Positions 53,930-64,000 of a stretch of 64,000 nucleotides of DNA are shown here, in pieces. The stretch comes from Sphingobium sp. CECT 9361. Lineage in GTDB: Bacteria; Pseudomonadota; Alphaproteobacteria; Sphingomonadales; Sphingomonadaceae. Location of the stretch: contig NZ_CAKKNC010000008.1 of the NCBI RefSeq assembly GCF_918741285.1, forward strand, positions 62,001 to 126,000, written 5' to 3'. Position 1 is the stretch's first letter, and every line of letters starts with the position of its first letter. The notes below the pieces were generated by a model, which did no database searches, had not been told where the DNA came from, and saw only the letters and a program-made list of their open reading frames with translations. The translations under genes were made by a program, and so were the position numbers.

Positions 53930-54733
53930 CTAGTCTGTTATAGCGGTCTTCGCCGCGGTTGTTGCAGTCGTCCTGGAAGACGGAGCCTCCGAAGAAGCCC
54001 ACGTCCAAAGTTTCGCGTCGCGCAGTGGCAGCACGAGAAACAGATGCTCTATGATGCCCAGCGCTGCAAGACCGAAAAGCAAGGTGGCGGTGACTGCTGC
54101 CTCGCCGCCGAACGGCGCGCTTTCCGCAGCAATCCATGCCCATGCGGCAATGGCGCCGGTGCCGATCAGCGAGAAGGGATAAAGTGCGTTCATCCTGCGC
54201 TTGCGGAAATAGCTTTTGAGGTAGGCGAGATGCGCGGGGAACACTTCGTCCGACAGGTTCGGCACGCCCAGGAACAGGTTGAACTTGGCACTGAGGCGCA
54301 GCAGGAACAGCAGCAGGAAAGTGAGCGGCGCGGACTGATTCGATTGGCCCCAGGTTATCGCGAACAGTGCCAAGGCCGTCAGCGCCAGCGCGATTTCATG
54401 GTGCATTACCGTGGCGGCGGCCATGCGGAAGCGCGGCCAGCCTGTCACGCCTTCGGGGAGTGGATCGCGACGCGATCCGGCCACGAAGCCCATCAGGAAC
54501 CCCATTTCGTGCCAGCCCCAGATGAGGATGGCGGCACCGAAACCGACATAGGCGCCATGCGCGTCCTGCTCTCCGGCGGTGAACCATACGGCGCCAGTTG
54601 CCGCCAGCGCCACCAGTCCGGACAGGCGGAAGCTGGTGGCGAAGGTGTGCTGCGGGCGGCTGTCCAGCCACACGACCGCCGCCGTGCCGATGAACCACAT
54701 CAGGAGCGCGAAGAAGAGCGGGGCTATGCTCAC
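53930..54733 (-). CDS. puhE: Photosynthetic complex assembly protein PuhE
   Basis: A 267-residue protein with about seven hydrophobic segments, and internal motifs [18 protein letters not shown] and [19 protein letters not shown] that mark PuhE (photosynthetic complex assembly protein 2). It affects reaction-centre and bacteriochlorophyll levels. The terminal 30 residues are serine/threonine/alanine-rich. It overlaps acsF by four bases. Confidence 0.92.
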   Translation of the reverse strand: MSIAPLFFALLMWFIGTAAVVWLDSRPQHTFATSFRLSGLVALAATGAVWFTAGEQDAHGAYVGFGAAILIWGWHEMGFLMGFVAGSRRDPLPEGVTGWPRFRMAAATVMHHEIALALTALALFAITWGQSNQSAPLTFLLLFLLRLSAKFNLFLGVPNLSDEVFPAHLAYLKSYFRKRRMNALYPFSLIGTGAIAAWAWIAAESAPFGGEAAVTATLLFGLAALGIIEHLFLVLPLRDAKLWTWASSEAPSSRTTATTAAKTAITD

Positions 54734-55791
54734 CAGACGGGCGCCAGGCGCACATCGGCGGGCGCTTCGTTGGCGACGACGGGGGTGAGGTAGAGGTTGA
54801 GGAAAGCGACGGCCACTTGCGCGGTCAGGGCTGCGCGTTTGATGCCGCCAATGATGCCACCCTGCGCCTTTGCATCGTCGATCTTCGCGGCAAGGATGCG
54901 CATCCGTTCCAACCCCCGGCGGAAGCGTGGACCTTCATTGTCGACCACCACCGGGAAAACCTGCCGCGTGATTTCGGATGTCAGCGAGAAGACCTTATGG
55001 TCATATTCGGTCGGATCGACACCCAGCGCCTTGTGGAAGGCGGGGCGGTTGTGATCGCGGACGTACATAGTGGCGTACACCGCGACGAGGAAGAAGCGGA
55101 TCCACAGTTTGTTGATGCCGCTCAGCAGCTTCGGATCGGTGCGCAGCAGGATCGCAAAGGCTTCGCCATGGCGGAACTCGTCATTGCACCATTCTTCGAA
55201 CCAGTTGAAGATCGGGTGGAAGCGCAGCTCCGGATGGCGGGCGAGGTGGCGGTAGATGGTGATGTACCGCGCATAGCCAATCTTCTCCGACAGATAGGTC
55301 GCGTAGAAAATGAACTTGGGACGGAAATAGGTGTATTTCTTGGTCTTGGTCAGGAAGCCCAGATCGATACCGATGCCGGAGTCCTTCAGCGTATCGTTGA
55401 TGAAGCCGGCATGGCGGCTTTCGTCGCGGCTCATCAGGCGGAAAAGCTGTTTGATGTCGGGGTTCTTCGCACGGCGAGCGATTTCGGCATAAAGGATGCA
55501 GCCTGAAAATTCCGACGTCATCGAGCTGACGAGGAAGTCGACAAATTCCTGCCGCACGCCATCGGGCAGGCTCTCGATCACACCGTCGAATGCCTGCGTC
55601 CGCTTGAAGTGCAGCTTGTTGGGATCGGCGGCCATTTCCGCGATCAGCTTGTCCCACTCGGTACGCACTGGCGACACGTCGATCCGGTCGATGGCATCGA
55701 AATCGGTGGTGTAGAAACGCGGGGCGAGGATCGTGTCCTGCTGGGCGATTTCCATCGCTTCGGCGGCCGCGATGGGGGTGATGGCGTTCAT
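54730..55791 (-). CDS. acsF: Oxygen-dependent Mg-protoporphyrin IX monomethyl ester cyclase AcsF
   Basis: A 353-residue di-iron oxygenase forming the isocyclic E ring of bacteriochlorophyll with molecular oxygen. Ligand motifs are clear: [25 protein letters not shown] (ExxH), and [15 protein letters not shown] (ExxH). Presence of AcsF, with no bchE in the window, fits an aerobic phototroph. Its ATG overlaps the orf97 stop. Confidence 0.96.
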   Translation of the reverse strand: MNAITPIAAAEAMEIAQQDTILAPRFYTTDFDAIDRIDVSPVRTEWDKLIAEMAADPNKLHFKRTQAFDGVIESLPDGVRQEFVDFLVSSMTSEFSGCILYAEIARRAKNPDIKQLFRLMSRDESRHAGFINDTLKDSGIGIDLGFLTKTKKYTYFRPKFIFYATYLSEKIGYARYITIYRHLARHPELRFHPIFNWFEEWCNDEFRHGEAFAILLRTDPKLLSGINKLWIRFFLVAVYATMYVRDHNRPAFHKALGVDPTEYDHKVFSLTSEITRQVFPVVVDNEGPRFRRGLERMRILAAKIDDAKAQGGIIGGIKRAALTAQVAVAFLNLYLTPVVANEAPADVRLAPVW

Positions 55792-56081
55792 GAGATCCTC
55801 CGCGAAGTGAAGCTGACTTCATACAGTTCGGACAGTTCGAAATGCCCCGATACTTTGGTCCACAGCCGTTCGATCAGGCTGGCGCGCTCGACGGTTGCGA
55901 TGCGGTCGAACACGCGCCGCTCGCCAAAACCGACGCTGATGGGTTCGCCATGGACGCGCACCTTGTCGCCCGGATGCATGGCGATGCCGTCCGCCAACTC
56001 CACATGCGCGTGCAGATGCGCGTCGCTATGTTCGACTTCGATGCGACAGGCGGTGTCGAAGCTGGAGCGGCGGAAGGCCAT
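55788..56081 (-). CDS. 97-residue protein between puhC and acsF
   Basis: A small soluble-looking protein with mixed beta structure: [40 protein letters not shown], and [21 protein letters not shown] recognise it as an unnamed protein that recurs at this position in alphaproteobacterial photosynthesis clusters, but its role is not known to me. It is coupled by ATGA overlaps on both sides. The start at 56081 is chosen for that coupling. Confidence 0.85.
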   Translation of the reverse strand: MAFRRSSFDTACRIEVEHSDAHLHAHVELADGIAMHPGDKVRVHGEPISVGFGERRVFDRIATVERASLIERLWTKVSGHFELSELYEVSFTSRRIS

Positions 56082-56566
56082 CACTGCGTCTTGCCTGCGT
56101 TGGCGAGCAGGATGAGGAACGCGGCGCGATTGTCCGTGCCGAATGCGGTCATTTCGGTGGTGCGCTTGGTCACGGTGTCGGTCAGCGACAATTGGCCGTC
56201 TTTCCACAGTGTCAGCGTGAACGGCGGGGTGGAGCCGATGCCGCGCATCATCCGGTCACGAGCAAGGCCGCGCATGACAGCACGGACGAACCCGGTCTTC
56301 ATGCCCGGCTCTATGACATAAGCCGTCGCGCCGGTGTCGCTGTCCTGAATGACGACGGCACCGTCCTTCCGGTCGATGAAGCGAATGTTGCGGGTCTGGA
56401 CCGGGGCGATATGTTCGGCTGTCCGCAGTGCGACCGGCGAAGCGACCGGCGGAATGTGGAAGACGCGGACTGCGGTTGTCGCGGTAAGGGCAAAGGCGAC
56501 AAGCGCCCCTGCGATCATCAGCGTGCCGCGGGGCAGCATCCCTTCATGGCTGTGGGTGGCGCTCAT
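56081..56566 (-). CDS. puhC: Photosynthetic complex assembly protein PuhC
   Basis: A 161-residue protein with one N-terminal helix (TLMIAGALVAFALTATTAVR) and a periplasmic beta-rich domain with RTAEHIAPVQTRNIRFIDRK, YVIEPGMKTGFVRAVMRGLA and PPFTLTLWKDGQLSLTDT. PuhC helps reorganise the reaction centre and LH1. The ATG at 56566 overlaps puhB and its stop overlaps orf97. Confidence 0.93.
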   Translation of the reverse strand: MSATHSHEGMLPRGTLMIAGALVAFALTATTAVRVFHIPPVASPVALRTAEHIAPVQTRNIRFIDRKDGAVVIQDSDTGATAYVIEPGMKTGFVRAVMRGLARDRMMRGIGSTPPFTLTLWKDGQLSLTDTVTKRTTEMTAFGTDNRAAFLILLANAGKTQ

Positions 56567-57213
56567 GCGGCTGCTGCCTCTCCATAATGGGGGATCGATG
56601 CGGTGGGCGCTTCCACGGTTGACATTGCTCCGCCCGGATTGGCCGCAAGGCAGGTGCGGGCGATTAATGCTGCGACATTGGTGGCGTCGGGAATGGCGCG
56701 CAGCATCGGTTGCGGCGTCGAAATCTTCCACGGACGGGCATGGGGCCATAAGGCTGCGTAACCCAGCCGCTGTGCACTGGTGAGGGTGAGCGGCAAGTCG
56801 CCCGAACCGTCGGCCCGGACGTTCAAATCCACGCGACCGACCTGACCCAGCGGCAGATTGATGCACTTGGGCAGGGCCATGCCGATGCGCATGACCACGC
56901 GGCGATTGGTCAGCGTGTACATCGTCGTGCGGGCGGTTCCCCATGCCAGCAGATGCAATAAGCCGACACCTGCAATCCCCACGACGATCGTCGTCGCCAC
57001 GCCCATGAAGTGCGTTGGGGATGCGGCGGTGGCGCGGATAGCCTCGACCAAGGCGACCACTGTGAGGACGCCGAAATATCCGGCGATCAGGCGCGTATGG
57101 AACGCCGTGCGGGCCAGGATGCGCCAGTCGGGTGCGCCCTGCCACACGATATGCTCGCCTGCGGGCAGGTTGCCGGGAAGGCCGGGGATCGGCTCATTCT
57201 CATATTCGCTCAC
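56563..57213 (-). CDS. puhB: Photosynthetic complex assembly protein PuhB
   Basis: A 216-residue protein with three helices, GEHIVWQGAPDWRILARTAF at the N-terminus, and a bacterial PH-like domain (TMYTLTNRRVVMRIGMALPK, then INLPLGQVGRVDL). PuhB supports reaction-centre assembly as a dimer. It overlaps puhA and puhC by four bases each. Confidence 0.94.
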   Translation of the reverse strand: MSEYENEPIPGLPGNLPAGEHIVWQGAPDWRILARTAFHTRLIAGYFGVLTVVALVEAIRATAASPTHFMGVATTIVVGIAGVGLLHLLAWGTARTTMYTLTNRRVVMRIGMALPKCINLPLGQVGRVDLNVRADGSGDLPLTLTSAQRLGYAALWPHARPWKISTPQPMLRAIPDATNVAALIARTCLAANPGGAMSTVEAPTASIPHYGEAAAA

Positions 57214-57986
57214 AGCAGTGGCTCCTGACGTTCGCGGGTGGCGTAGAGATAGCCACCACCGAAATAGGCCTGCACGCGTTCTTCTTCGTAGAGCGTGATC
57301 GTGTCCGCTGCGTCGATGACCGGCGCGTCGGCGAACTGGCTGGCGAGGAGCGCGTCGATGGTGACGGTGCGCTGGCTCTTGTTGATCATGGCCATCATCA
57401 TCGGGGCCAGGACATGCTTGCCTGCGATCCCGCCGACTTCGACTTCAAGGTAACGGATCAGGCGGTCGGCCTTGTCGATCCAGATGTCGTGGACCGTTCC
57501 GGCAAGCTGGCCGTCGGCACCCAATACCGGCATGCCGCGCGGATCGGGATCGCCTTTGGCGATGGTGAAGCCGGGCGCTGCGCTGATGGGCACGATGCGG
57601 GCATGGCCTTCATAATCTACATCGGGGCGCTTGGCGCGGTCGGCCCATGCTGCCGGGCCGATGCCGTCGATCAGCGGGTTGCCGGTGGGGGCAATCGGTG
57701 CGCCGCCGAAGCGATCGGTGCGGTAAGCCTTGATATCGAAGGGATCGCGCTTGTTATTGGGGACCGTCACGGTGCCATGACCGAAGGGCATGCGGAACGT
57801 CTTGGGGCTGGCAGTCGAGAGGGGGCCGCCGGGGGTGTCGATGCGGCCCGACATTTCGTCCTCCAACGGATAACCTTCGCGTCGGTCCTCCCGGCGGAGA
57901 TAGAAGACGAGGCCCAGAAAGAAGAGGAAGAACGCATAGAGCGTCAATGATGCAACATCGATTCCTTGGGTGATTTGCGGGTTCAT
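57210..57986 (-). CDS. puhA: Photosynthetic reaction centre H subunit
   Basis: A 258-residue subunit capping the cytoplasmic side of the reaction centre and guiding protons to QB. One N-terminal helix, VASLTLYAFFLFFLGLVFYL, is followed by the soluble PRC-barrel domain with KTFRMPFGHGTVTVPN, GPAAWADRAKRPDVDYEGH and IDKADRLIRYLEVEV. It follows lhaA after 24 bases. Confidence 0.97.
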   Translation of the reverse strand: MNPQITQGIDVASLTLYAFFLFFLGLVFYLRREDRREGYPLEDEMSGRIDTPGGPLSTASPKTFRMPFGHGTVTVPNNKRDPFDIKAYRTDRFGGAPIAPTGNPLIDGIGPAAWADRAKRPDVDYEGHARIVPISAAPGFTIAKGDPDPRGMPVLGADGQLAGTVHDIWIDKADRLIRYLEVEVGGIAGKHVLAPMMMAMINKSQRTVTIDALLASQFADAPVIDAADTITLYEEERVQAYFGGGYLYATRERQEPLL

Positions 57987-58010
57987 GACCAGTTTCCCTT
58001 CCTTGGGCCG

Positions 58011-59438
58011 TCAGATTGGAAATTCGCTGAGGCCAAAGCGCTGTTGCGCTCCGTCCCATTGCTTGATGGTGGGGCGGGCGAGTGGGCGCAGCACGGCGAT
58101 GGTGCCGAACAGCATCAGTATCTCGGCGACATAGACGAAGGCGTAGCCGGTGGCGGGGGCGGCAAAGGCGCCGCCCAGTGCACGGTTGACGGCGGCACTG
58201 GAAATGATGTCGCGGGCAAAGGCGCCGATGGCGATGGCTAGGCCCACGCACGTCGCCTGCACCGCGCCCCATGCGCCAAGCGCGAGGCCGTTCTTGCCTT
58301 CGTTCGATATGGCCATCGCGGCGGTGAGGGTGCCGACCGAGAACATGCCATTGCCAAAGCCGATGAGCATACCGCCGATGGCGAGGATAGCGCCCGATTG
58401 CAGCGGAGCCGCCAAAATGACGAGGAGGAAAGCGAAGATGCCAGCGCGTGCGCCGATGCTGGCAAGGCGGTGCGGGTCGCGACCGGTCGAGAGCTTTTGC
58501 GCGGCGAGGGAGAAGCCGCCGAGCATACCCATAGCCCACAGGCCGGTCAGCGAAGTGGTGGCGCCGACCGAGAGGCCGAGGATCTGTCCGCCATAGGGCT
58601 CCAGGAGCACGTCCTGCATACTGAACGCGGCTGCGCCCAGACCGACGGAGGCCAGCAGGCGCTTTGTCGTGGGGCGGACGATGAACAGCGACCAGACTTC
58701 GCGGAAGGTCGGGCGGTTGTCCTGCTCTGCAGTGGCCTGACGGTTGCGGGCTTCCTGCTTCCAGAGAGCGGTCATGTTGAGGATGACCGTCAGCAGCGCC
58801 GCACCCTGAATGATCTGGACGAGGCGGGTGGGGGTGAAGTTGCTGAGAAGCTGGCCGATCACCAGCGCGCTGATCATCACGCCGAGGAGCAGCATGACAT
58901 AGAGCAACGCGACGACGCGGGGGCGGGCCGCTTCGGGCGCGAGATCAGTGGCGAGCGCCAATCCGGCGGTCTGCGTGGTGTGCATTCCCGCGCCGACCAT
59001 CAGGAAAGCCAGCGCCGCGCCTGCATGGCCGAATACGGCTGGACCATGGCCTTCGCCCGTCATCACCAGCAGCGCGAATGGGAGGATCGCAAAGCCGCCA
59101 AATTGCAGCAAGGTGCCAAACCAGATGTAGGGAACCCGCTTCCAGCCTAGCTTTGAGGTATGCGTGTCGGACTTAAAGCCGATGAGCGCGCGTAGTGGTG
59201 CGAACACCAAGGGCAGCGACACCATCAGCGCGACGAGCGTCGCCGACGTGCCCAGTTCGACGATCATTACGCGATTGAGGGTGCCTGTCAGCAACACGGC
59301 GGCCATGCCCACGGAAACCTGAAACAGCGACAGGCGCAGCAGGCGGCCCAGGGGCAACTCCGCTGTCGCCGCATCGGCGAAGGGCAGGAACTTCATCCCG
59401 ACCTTGTTCCAGAATGCGTGGGTACGGCTCGTGGTCAT
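58011..59438 (-). CDS. lhaA: LhaA, light-harvesting 1 assembly protein (PucC family)
   Basis: A 475-residue, twelve-helix MFS-type protein of the PucC/LhaA group, needed for LH1 assembly. FLPFADAATAELPLGRLLRL, FGAPLRALIGFKSD-like RALIGFKSDTHTSKLGWKRV and LLEPYGGQILGLSVGATTSL are diagnostic. It overlaps the bchM stop by four bases and runs on to puhA. Confidence 0.95.
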   Translation of the reverse strand: MTTSRTHAFWNKVGMKFLPFADAATAELPLGRLLRLSLFQVSVGMAAVLLTGTLNRVMIVELGTSATLVALMVSLPLVFAPLRALIGFKSDTHTSKLGWKRVPYIWFGTLLQFGGFAILPFALLVMTGEGHGPAVFGHAGAALAFLMVGAGMHTTQTAGLALATDLAPEAARPRVVALLYVMLLLGVMISALVIGQLLSNFTPTRLVQIIQGAALLTVILNMTALWKQEARNRQATAEQDNRPTFREVWSLFIVRPTTKRLLASVGLGAAAFSMQDVLLEPYGGQILGLSVGATTSLTGLWAMGMLGGFSLAAQKLSTGRDPHRLASIGARAGIFAFLLVILAAPLQSGAILAIGGMLIGFGNGMFSVGTLTAAMAISNEGKNGLALGAWGAVQATCVGLAIAIGAFARDIISSAAVNRALGGAFAAPATGYAFVYVAEILMLFGTIAVLRPLARPTIKQWDGAQQRFGLSEFPI

Positions 59439-60120
59439 AGCGTGACGACCTCCAGGGCGTGACTGGTGTAGAAACCGCCCTGTACCTTCAGGTCACGGCC
59501 CAATCGGGTAGTGGGCATGGCGTTGACGATGAGGGTGCGGAGCAGGCGTTCCTTGACGGGCAGGATCGCTGGCGAACGGTCGCCGCGGGGGAAAAGCCGA
59601 CCCATGCCGAGCGCCGCCATCAGCAAGGGCGTCTGCGGTGCGAAGGTGAAGAGCATTGAGCCGTTGGTGCGTTCCGCCAGCCCCTTCAGCACATCGACGA
59701 TGTCGAAGGTGGGATAGTGGATCAGCGAGTCCATTGCGACGACATGGTCGAAGGTGCCAAGCGCTGGATCGTGCATGTCGCCCACGCGCCAGTCGATCGA
59801 CAGCCCTTTTGGCGCGCGGCGCTTGGCGATGTCGACCAGGCTGCCCGCAACGTCGATGGCGACGACATGCGCGCCGCGTTGGGCCGCCTCGACTGCCAGC
59901 GCGCCAGTGCCGCAACCCGCGTCGAGCAGGCGCATACCCGTCATGTCGGCTGGGAGCCAGGAAAGCAGCGTGTCGCGCATCCGGTTGCGACCGGCGCGCA
60001 CCGTGGCGCGGATGCCGCTGACCGGGGCGTCGGATGTGAGCTGTTCCCAGGTCTTGCTCGCCGTGCGGTCGAAATAGGTTTCGAGGCGGCTGCGATAGGA
60101 AGCGTAGGTCGCGGTGGCCA

Positions 60121-60121
<1 letters not shown>
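59435..60121 (-). CDS. bchM: Mg-protoporphyrin IX methyltransferase BchM
   Basis: A 228-residue SAM enzyme that methylates the C13 propionate of Mg-protoporphyrin IX, the substrate of AcsF. YASYRSRLETYFDRTASKTW is typical of the N-terminus, LLDAGCGTGALAVEAAQRGA is motif I, and DHVVAMDSLIHYP follows. The ATG at 60121 shares a base with the bchL stop (TAATG). Confidence 0.96.
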
Positions 60122-61020
<899 letters not shown>

Positions 61021-61026
61021 TTATCC

Positions 61027-64000
61027 TTACGCCGCGACTTTTTGAGGGACTTGAGCCACGACGCCTTCGAGGCGATCTTCCAGTTCGTCACTGGCGGCAT
61101 GGAGCGCCGCCAGCGTAGCGGCATCGGGCGTCCAATATTGGCGTTCCGATGCTTCGATCAGGCGGTTGGCGACGCGCGCCGATGCCTTGGGATTGAGGGC
61201 CGCGATGCGTTCGCGCATGGCGGCATCCAGCACATAGGTTTCGCTGATCCGCTGATAGACCCAGGGATCGACTTCGCCGGTGGTGGCGGACCAGCCCATC
61301 GTCGTGGTCACATGCCCTTCGATCTGGCGGACGCCTTCGTAGCCGTGGCGGAGCAGCCCTTCGGTCCAGACGGGGTTGAGGATGCGGGTGCGGGTTTCGA
61401 GTGCGACCTGTTCTTGCAAGCTGCGGACCTTGCCTGCGCCCTGCGTCTGGTCGCCGATGTAGACCGGCGCGGTGGCACCACCCTTGGCACGGGTGACGGC
61501 GCGGCTGATGCCGCCCAGCGCATCGACATATTGATCGATGGCAGTGATGCCGAGTTCGACGGATTCGAGGTTCTGATAGGCGCAATCGACAGTCTTGAGC
61601 GCGGAAGCGAGGATCGCGGCCTGCCGCGCCGGCGCGCCGGACACGCCATAGGCATAGCCTTTTTGCCGTTCGAAACTGTCGGCCAGTTCGTTGGGATCGG
61701 TCCATGCGCCGGTGTCGATCATCAGATTGACGTTGGCGCCATAGGCTCCTTCCGCGTTGGAGAAGACGCGCAGGGCGGCGGTATCGATGTCGCAATCATG
61801 TTCGGCCTGATGCGCGAGCGCATGTTTGCGGATGAAGTTCATCTCCAGCGGTTCGTCGGCCTGCGCGGCGAGCAATGCGGCTTGGGCGAGCATCCGGGTT
61901 TGGAGCGGCATGAGGTCGCGGAACACGCCGGACAAGGTGGCGATCACATCGATGCGGGGGCGACCGAGTTCGTCAAGCGGGATCAGTTCGGCCCCGGCGA
62001 GGCGGGCGTAACCATCGAAGCGGGGGCGGGCACCCATCAGCGCCATGGCTTGCGCGACCTGTGCGCCTTCGCTCTTGAGATTGTCGGTCCCCCACAGGAC
62101 CATTGCGACGGTCTCGGGCAGATGGCCCGAGTCCGTCATGCTGCGTTCGATCAGGCGCTGCGCCTGTTCCGCGCCATCGCGCACGGCAAAGGCGGAGGGG
62201 ATACGGAAGGGGTCGAAGCCGTGGATGTTGCGTCCGGTGGGGAGGATATCCGGGGTGCGGAGGATATCGCCGCCGGATACCGGGCGGATATATTTGCCGT
62301 TCAGCGCATCGACGATGCCGTCGAGTTCGCCATTGGATGACAGTGCGATGTCGAGTGCGGCGAGTTCCTGCAGCAGCGGTGTGTCGGCAGCGATGGTGCC
62401 ATCCATCAGGGCGATGACGGTTTCGCGATCCAGCGGGGTTTCGCGTGCGCTGGCTGAAGCGAGCAGCATTTCGATGCGCTCTTCGCGGGTCGCCGCTGCG
62501 CCTGCAACATGCAGACCCTGCGGGATGAGTTCGCGCTCGATTTCGTAGAGGCGCGCGGCAAGGGTGGGAATGTCGGTGCCGTCGAGGTCCAGTGCGGTGG
62601 CTTGCTCTGCAATGACATCGGCTAGGCCGGTCATGTCGTCGGCATCGTGATCTGCACCGCGCCAGCGATCGACCGAAGCCTTGAGATCGGCCAGCCCCTT
62701 ATAGACGCCTGCATTGATGAGCGCGGGGGTGAGGTAGCTGATGAGTGTCGCGCCCGACCGACGCTTGGCGAGTACGCCTTCGGACGGATTGTTGGCGGCG
62801 TAGAGATAGATGTTGGGCAAGTCGCCGATCAGGCGGTCCGGCCAGCACATCGCGCTGAGGCCCGTCTGCTTGCCGGGCATGAACTCCAGGCTGCCATGCG
62901 TGCCGTAATGCAACACGGCATGGGCGCGGAAATCTTCGCGCAGCCAGCGGTAGAAAGCTGCAAAGGCGTGGGTCGGGGCGAAGCGGCCCTGGAACAGCAG
63001 CCGCATCGGATCGCCTTCGATGCCGATGGCAGGTTGAATGCCGACGAAGACATTGCCGAAGCGCGCGCCGAGGATCTGCACCGATGTGCTATCGGCCTGC
63101 AGCTTGCCGGGGGCCGGACCCCATTCGCGTTCGATATCGGCGAGATAGGTTTCATTGGCGACGATGCTATCCGCGCTGACCCGCGCGTGGACATTGCCAT
63201 CCGCGCCATAGCGGGCGGCATTGCCGTTGAGGATGGCGTCGCGCAGGGCGTCGACGCTGGCGGGGACATCGACCGTATAGCCTTCGCTGGCGAGGCGGCG
63301 CAGCGTGGCGTGGAGGGATTCGAACACGGCGAGGAATTGCGCGCTGCCGACTGCGCCTGCATTGGGCGGGAAGTTGAAGAGGACGATGGCTACGCGGCGC
63401 TCGGCGGTTTCGGCGCGGCGCAGTTCGATCATCTTGAGGACGCGACCCGCGAGGGTTTCGGCGCGTTCGCTGCAGGGTTGCATGGCGCGAACATCTCCGC
63501 CCGCAGGGAAGACGCAGCCGCGCGTGCAGCCGGTGCAGGGGGTGTCCGATCCGTCCGACCGGCCACCGAAGACCATCGGCACAGTGCCGCCGTCCAGTTC
63601 TGGAATGGCGACCATCATCGTGGATTCCAGGGGGAGCAGACCCTGACGGTTCGCGCCCCAGCTTTGCAGCGTCTGGAACTCAACCGGATGCGCGGCGATA
63701 TAGGGGCGGTCCAGCCGTGCGAGGATATCCTCGGCAGCGGCAGCGTCGTTATAGGCAGGGCCGCCGATCAGGCTGAAACCGGTGAGGTTTATTACGGCAT
63801 CGACCGTCGCATGACCGTCGCGCATGAACAGCGTTTCGATGGCGGGACGTCCATCCAGACCGCCGGTGAAGGCGGGAATGACATTGAGGCCGCGCGCTTC
63901 AAGCGCTGCGATTACGCCGTCGTAATGGCCCGCATCCTTGGCCAGCACATAGGAACGCAGCATCAGGACGCCAACGGCGCCGGTCGCGTTGCGCTTCATC
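61027..64000 (-). CDS. bchH: Magnesium chelatase subunit BchH (N-terminus outside window)
   Basis: The large porphyrin-binding subunit of magnesium chelatase. About 990 C-terminal residues lie in the window out of an expected 1,180 to 1,250; the ATG near 63999 is internal, so the gene continues past the right edge. Recognisable stretches are FGGRSDGSDTPCTGCTRGC (with cysteines), CHYGTHGS-type VLHYGTHGSLEFMPGKQTGL, and NPKASARVANRLIEASERQY near the C-terminus. It is the first visible gene of the leftward bchHLM-lhaA-puh run. Confidence 0.96.
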   Translation of the reverse strand, partial: MKRNATGAVGVLMLRSYVLAKDAGHYDGVIAALEARGLNVIPAFTGGLDGRPAIETLFMRDGHATVDAVINLTGFSLIGGPAYNDAAAAEDILARLDRPYIAAHPVEFQTLQSWGANRQGLLPLESTMMVAIPELDGGTVPMVFGGRSDGSDTPCTGCTRGCVFPAGGDVRAMQPCSERAETLAGRVLKMIELRRAETAERRVAIVLFNFPPNAGAVGSAQFLAVFESLHATLRRLASEGYTVDVPASVDALRDAILNGNAARYGADGNVHARVSADSIVANETYLADIEREWGPAPGKLQADSTSVQILGARFGNVFVGIQPAIGIEGDPMRLLFQGRFAPTHAFAAFYRWLREDFRAHAVLHYGTHGSLEFMPGKQTGLSAMCWPDRLIGDLPNIYLYAANNPSEGVLAKRRSGATLISYLTPALINAGVYKGLADLKASVDRWRGADHDADDMTGLADVIAEQATALDLDGTDIPTLAARLYEIERELIPQGLHVAGAAATREERIEMLLASASARETPLDRETVIALMDGTIAADTPLLQELAALDIALSSNGELDGIVDALNGKYIRPVSGGDILRTPDILPTGRNIHGFDPFRIPSAFAVRDGAEQAQRLIERSMTDSGHLPETVAMVLWGTDNLKSEGAQVAQAMALMGARPRFDGYARLAGAELIPLDELGRPRIDVIATLSGVFRDLMPLQTRMLAQAALLAAQADEPLEMNFIRKHALAHQAEHDCDIDTAALRVFSNAEGAYGANVNLMIDTGAWTDPNELADSFERQKGYAYGVSGAPARQAAILASALKTVDCAYQNLESVELGITAIDQYVDALGGISRAVTRAKGGATAPVYIGDQTQGAGKVRSLQEQVALETRTRILNPVWTEGLLRHGYEGVRQIEGHVTTTMGWSATTGEVDPWVYQRISETYVLDAAMRERIAALNPKASARVANRLIEASERQYWTPDAATLAALHAASDELEDRLEGVVAQVPQKVAA

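Noticed and set aside
61027..63999. Treating the ATG at 63999 as the true bchH start
   Set aside because: BchH proteins are about 200 residues longer, so this ATG is internal and the gene crosses the window edge.

Overview
The window looks like chromosomal DNA of an aerobic anoxygenic phototrophic alphaproteobacterium, most probably of the order Sphingomonadales. This is an inference from four things: high G+C; proteins such as a long alanine/glutamate-tailed S16 and a short FtsY; dense ATGA-coupled operons; and a compact photosynthesis gene cluster with oxygen-dependent AcsF cyclase, dark-operative reductases and a puf operon with pufC but no puc genes.

Bases 1-11350 are housekeeping. They hold the 3' end of a superoxide dismutase gene, a hemerythrin-like gene, a leftward dapF-mtaB-ftsY-yciB operon, a GGDEF/EAL gene, and a rightward ffh-rpsP-rimM-trmD-rplS operon closed by a strong terminator. 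A vapBC toxin-antitoxin pair and a small membrane-protein gene sit between rimM and trmD. Bases 11350-26850 are more mixed. They hold two REP-like hairpin elements, a deaminase, an orphan gene with lower G+C, a CitE/MaoC pair, an aldo/keto reductase, an Lrp-type regulator, a degenerate histidine kinase beside a polysaccharide deacetylase, a CAT-anticodon tRNA, several small accessory genes, and a four-gene glycan cassette (GtrA, GT2, methyltransferase, membrane glycosyltransferase-like). Bases 26880-34600 carry a complete high-affinity potassium system in the order kdpF-B-A-C-D-E.

From 34736 to the right edge lies the photosynthesis gene cluster. The left half is tspO (leftward), bchIDO plus a 45-residue membrane protein (rightward), crtDC (leftward), then crtF and bchCXYZ-(49-codon ORF)-pufBALMC-DUF3422 (rightward). 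The right half is one leftward run read from the far end: bchH-bchL-bchM-lhaA-puhA-puhB-puhC-orf97-acsF-puhE-hemA. The halves converge on a shared bidirectional terminator near 52650. Between them they encode aminolevulinate synthesis, magnesium chelation, the methyltransferase and cyclase steps, the BchX/Y/Z reductase, the hydroxyethyl dehydrogenase, part of the dark protochlorophyllide reductase (BchL; its N and B subunits are not in the window), reaction centre L/M/H with bound tetraheme cytochrome, LH1, assembly factors, and the late steps of a spirilloxanthin-type carotenoid pathway.

Two divergent promoter regions (tspO/bchI and crtD/crtF) each contain one exact TGT-N12-ACA palindrome, the known site for PpsR/CrtJ repressors. 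No rRNA, complete insertion sequence, prophage or CRISPR array was seen. The observations best worth following are small or positional: the TA module inside an essential translation operon, two very small genes in the photosynthesis cluster, a 29-bp perfect inverted repeat between bchY and bchZ, and the altered kdp gene order.
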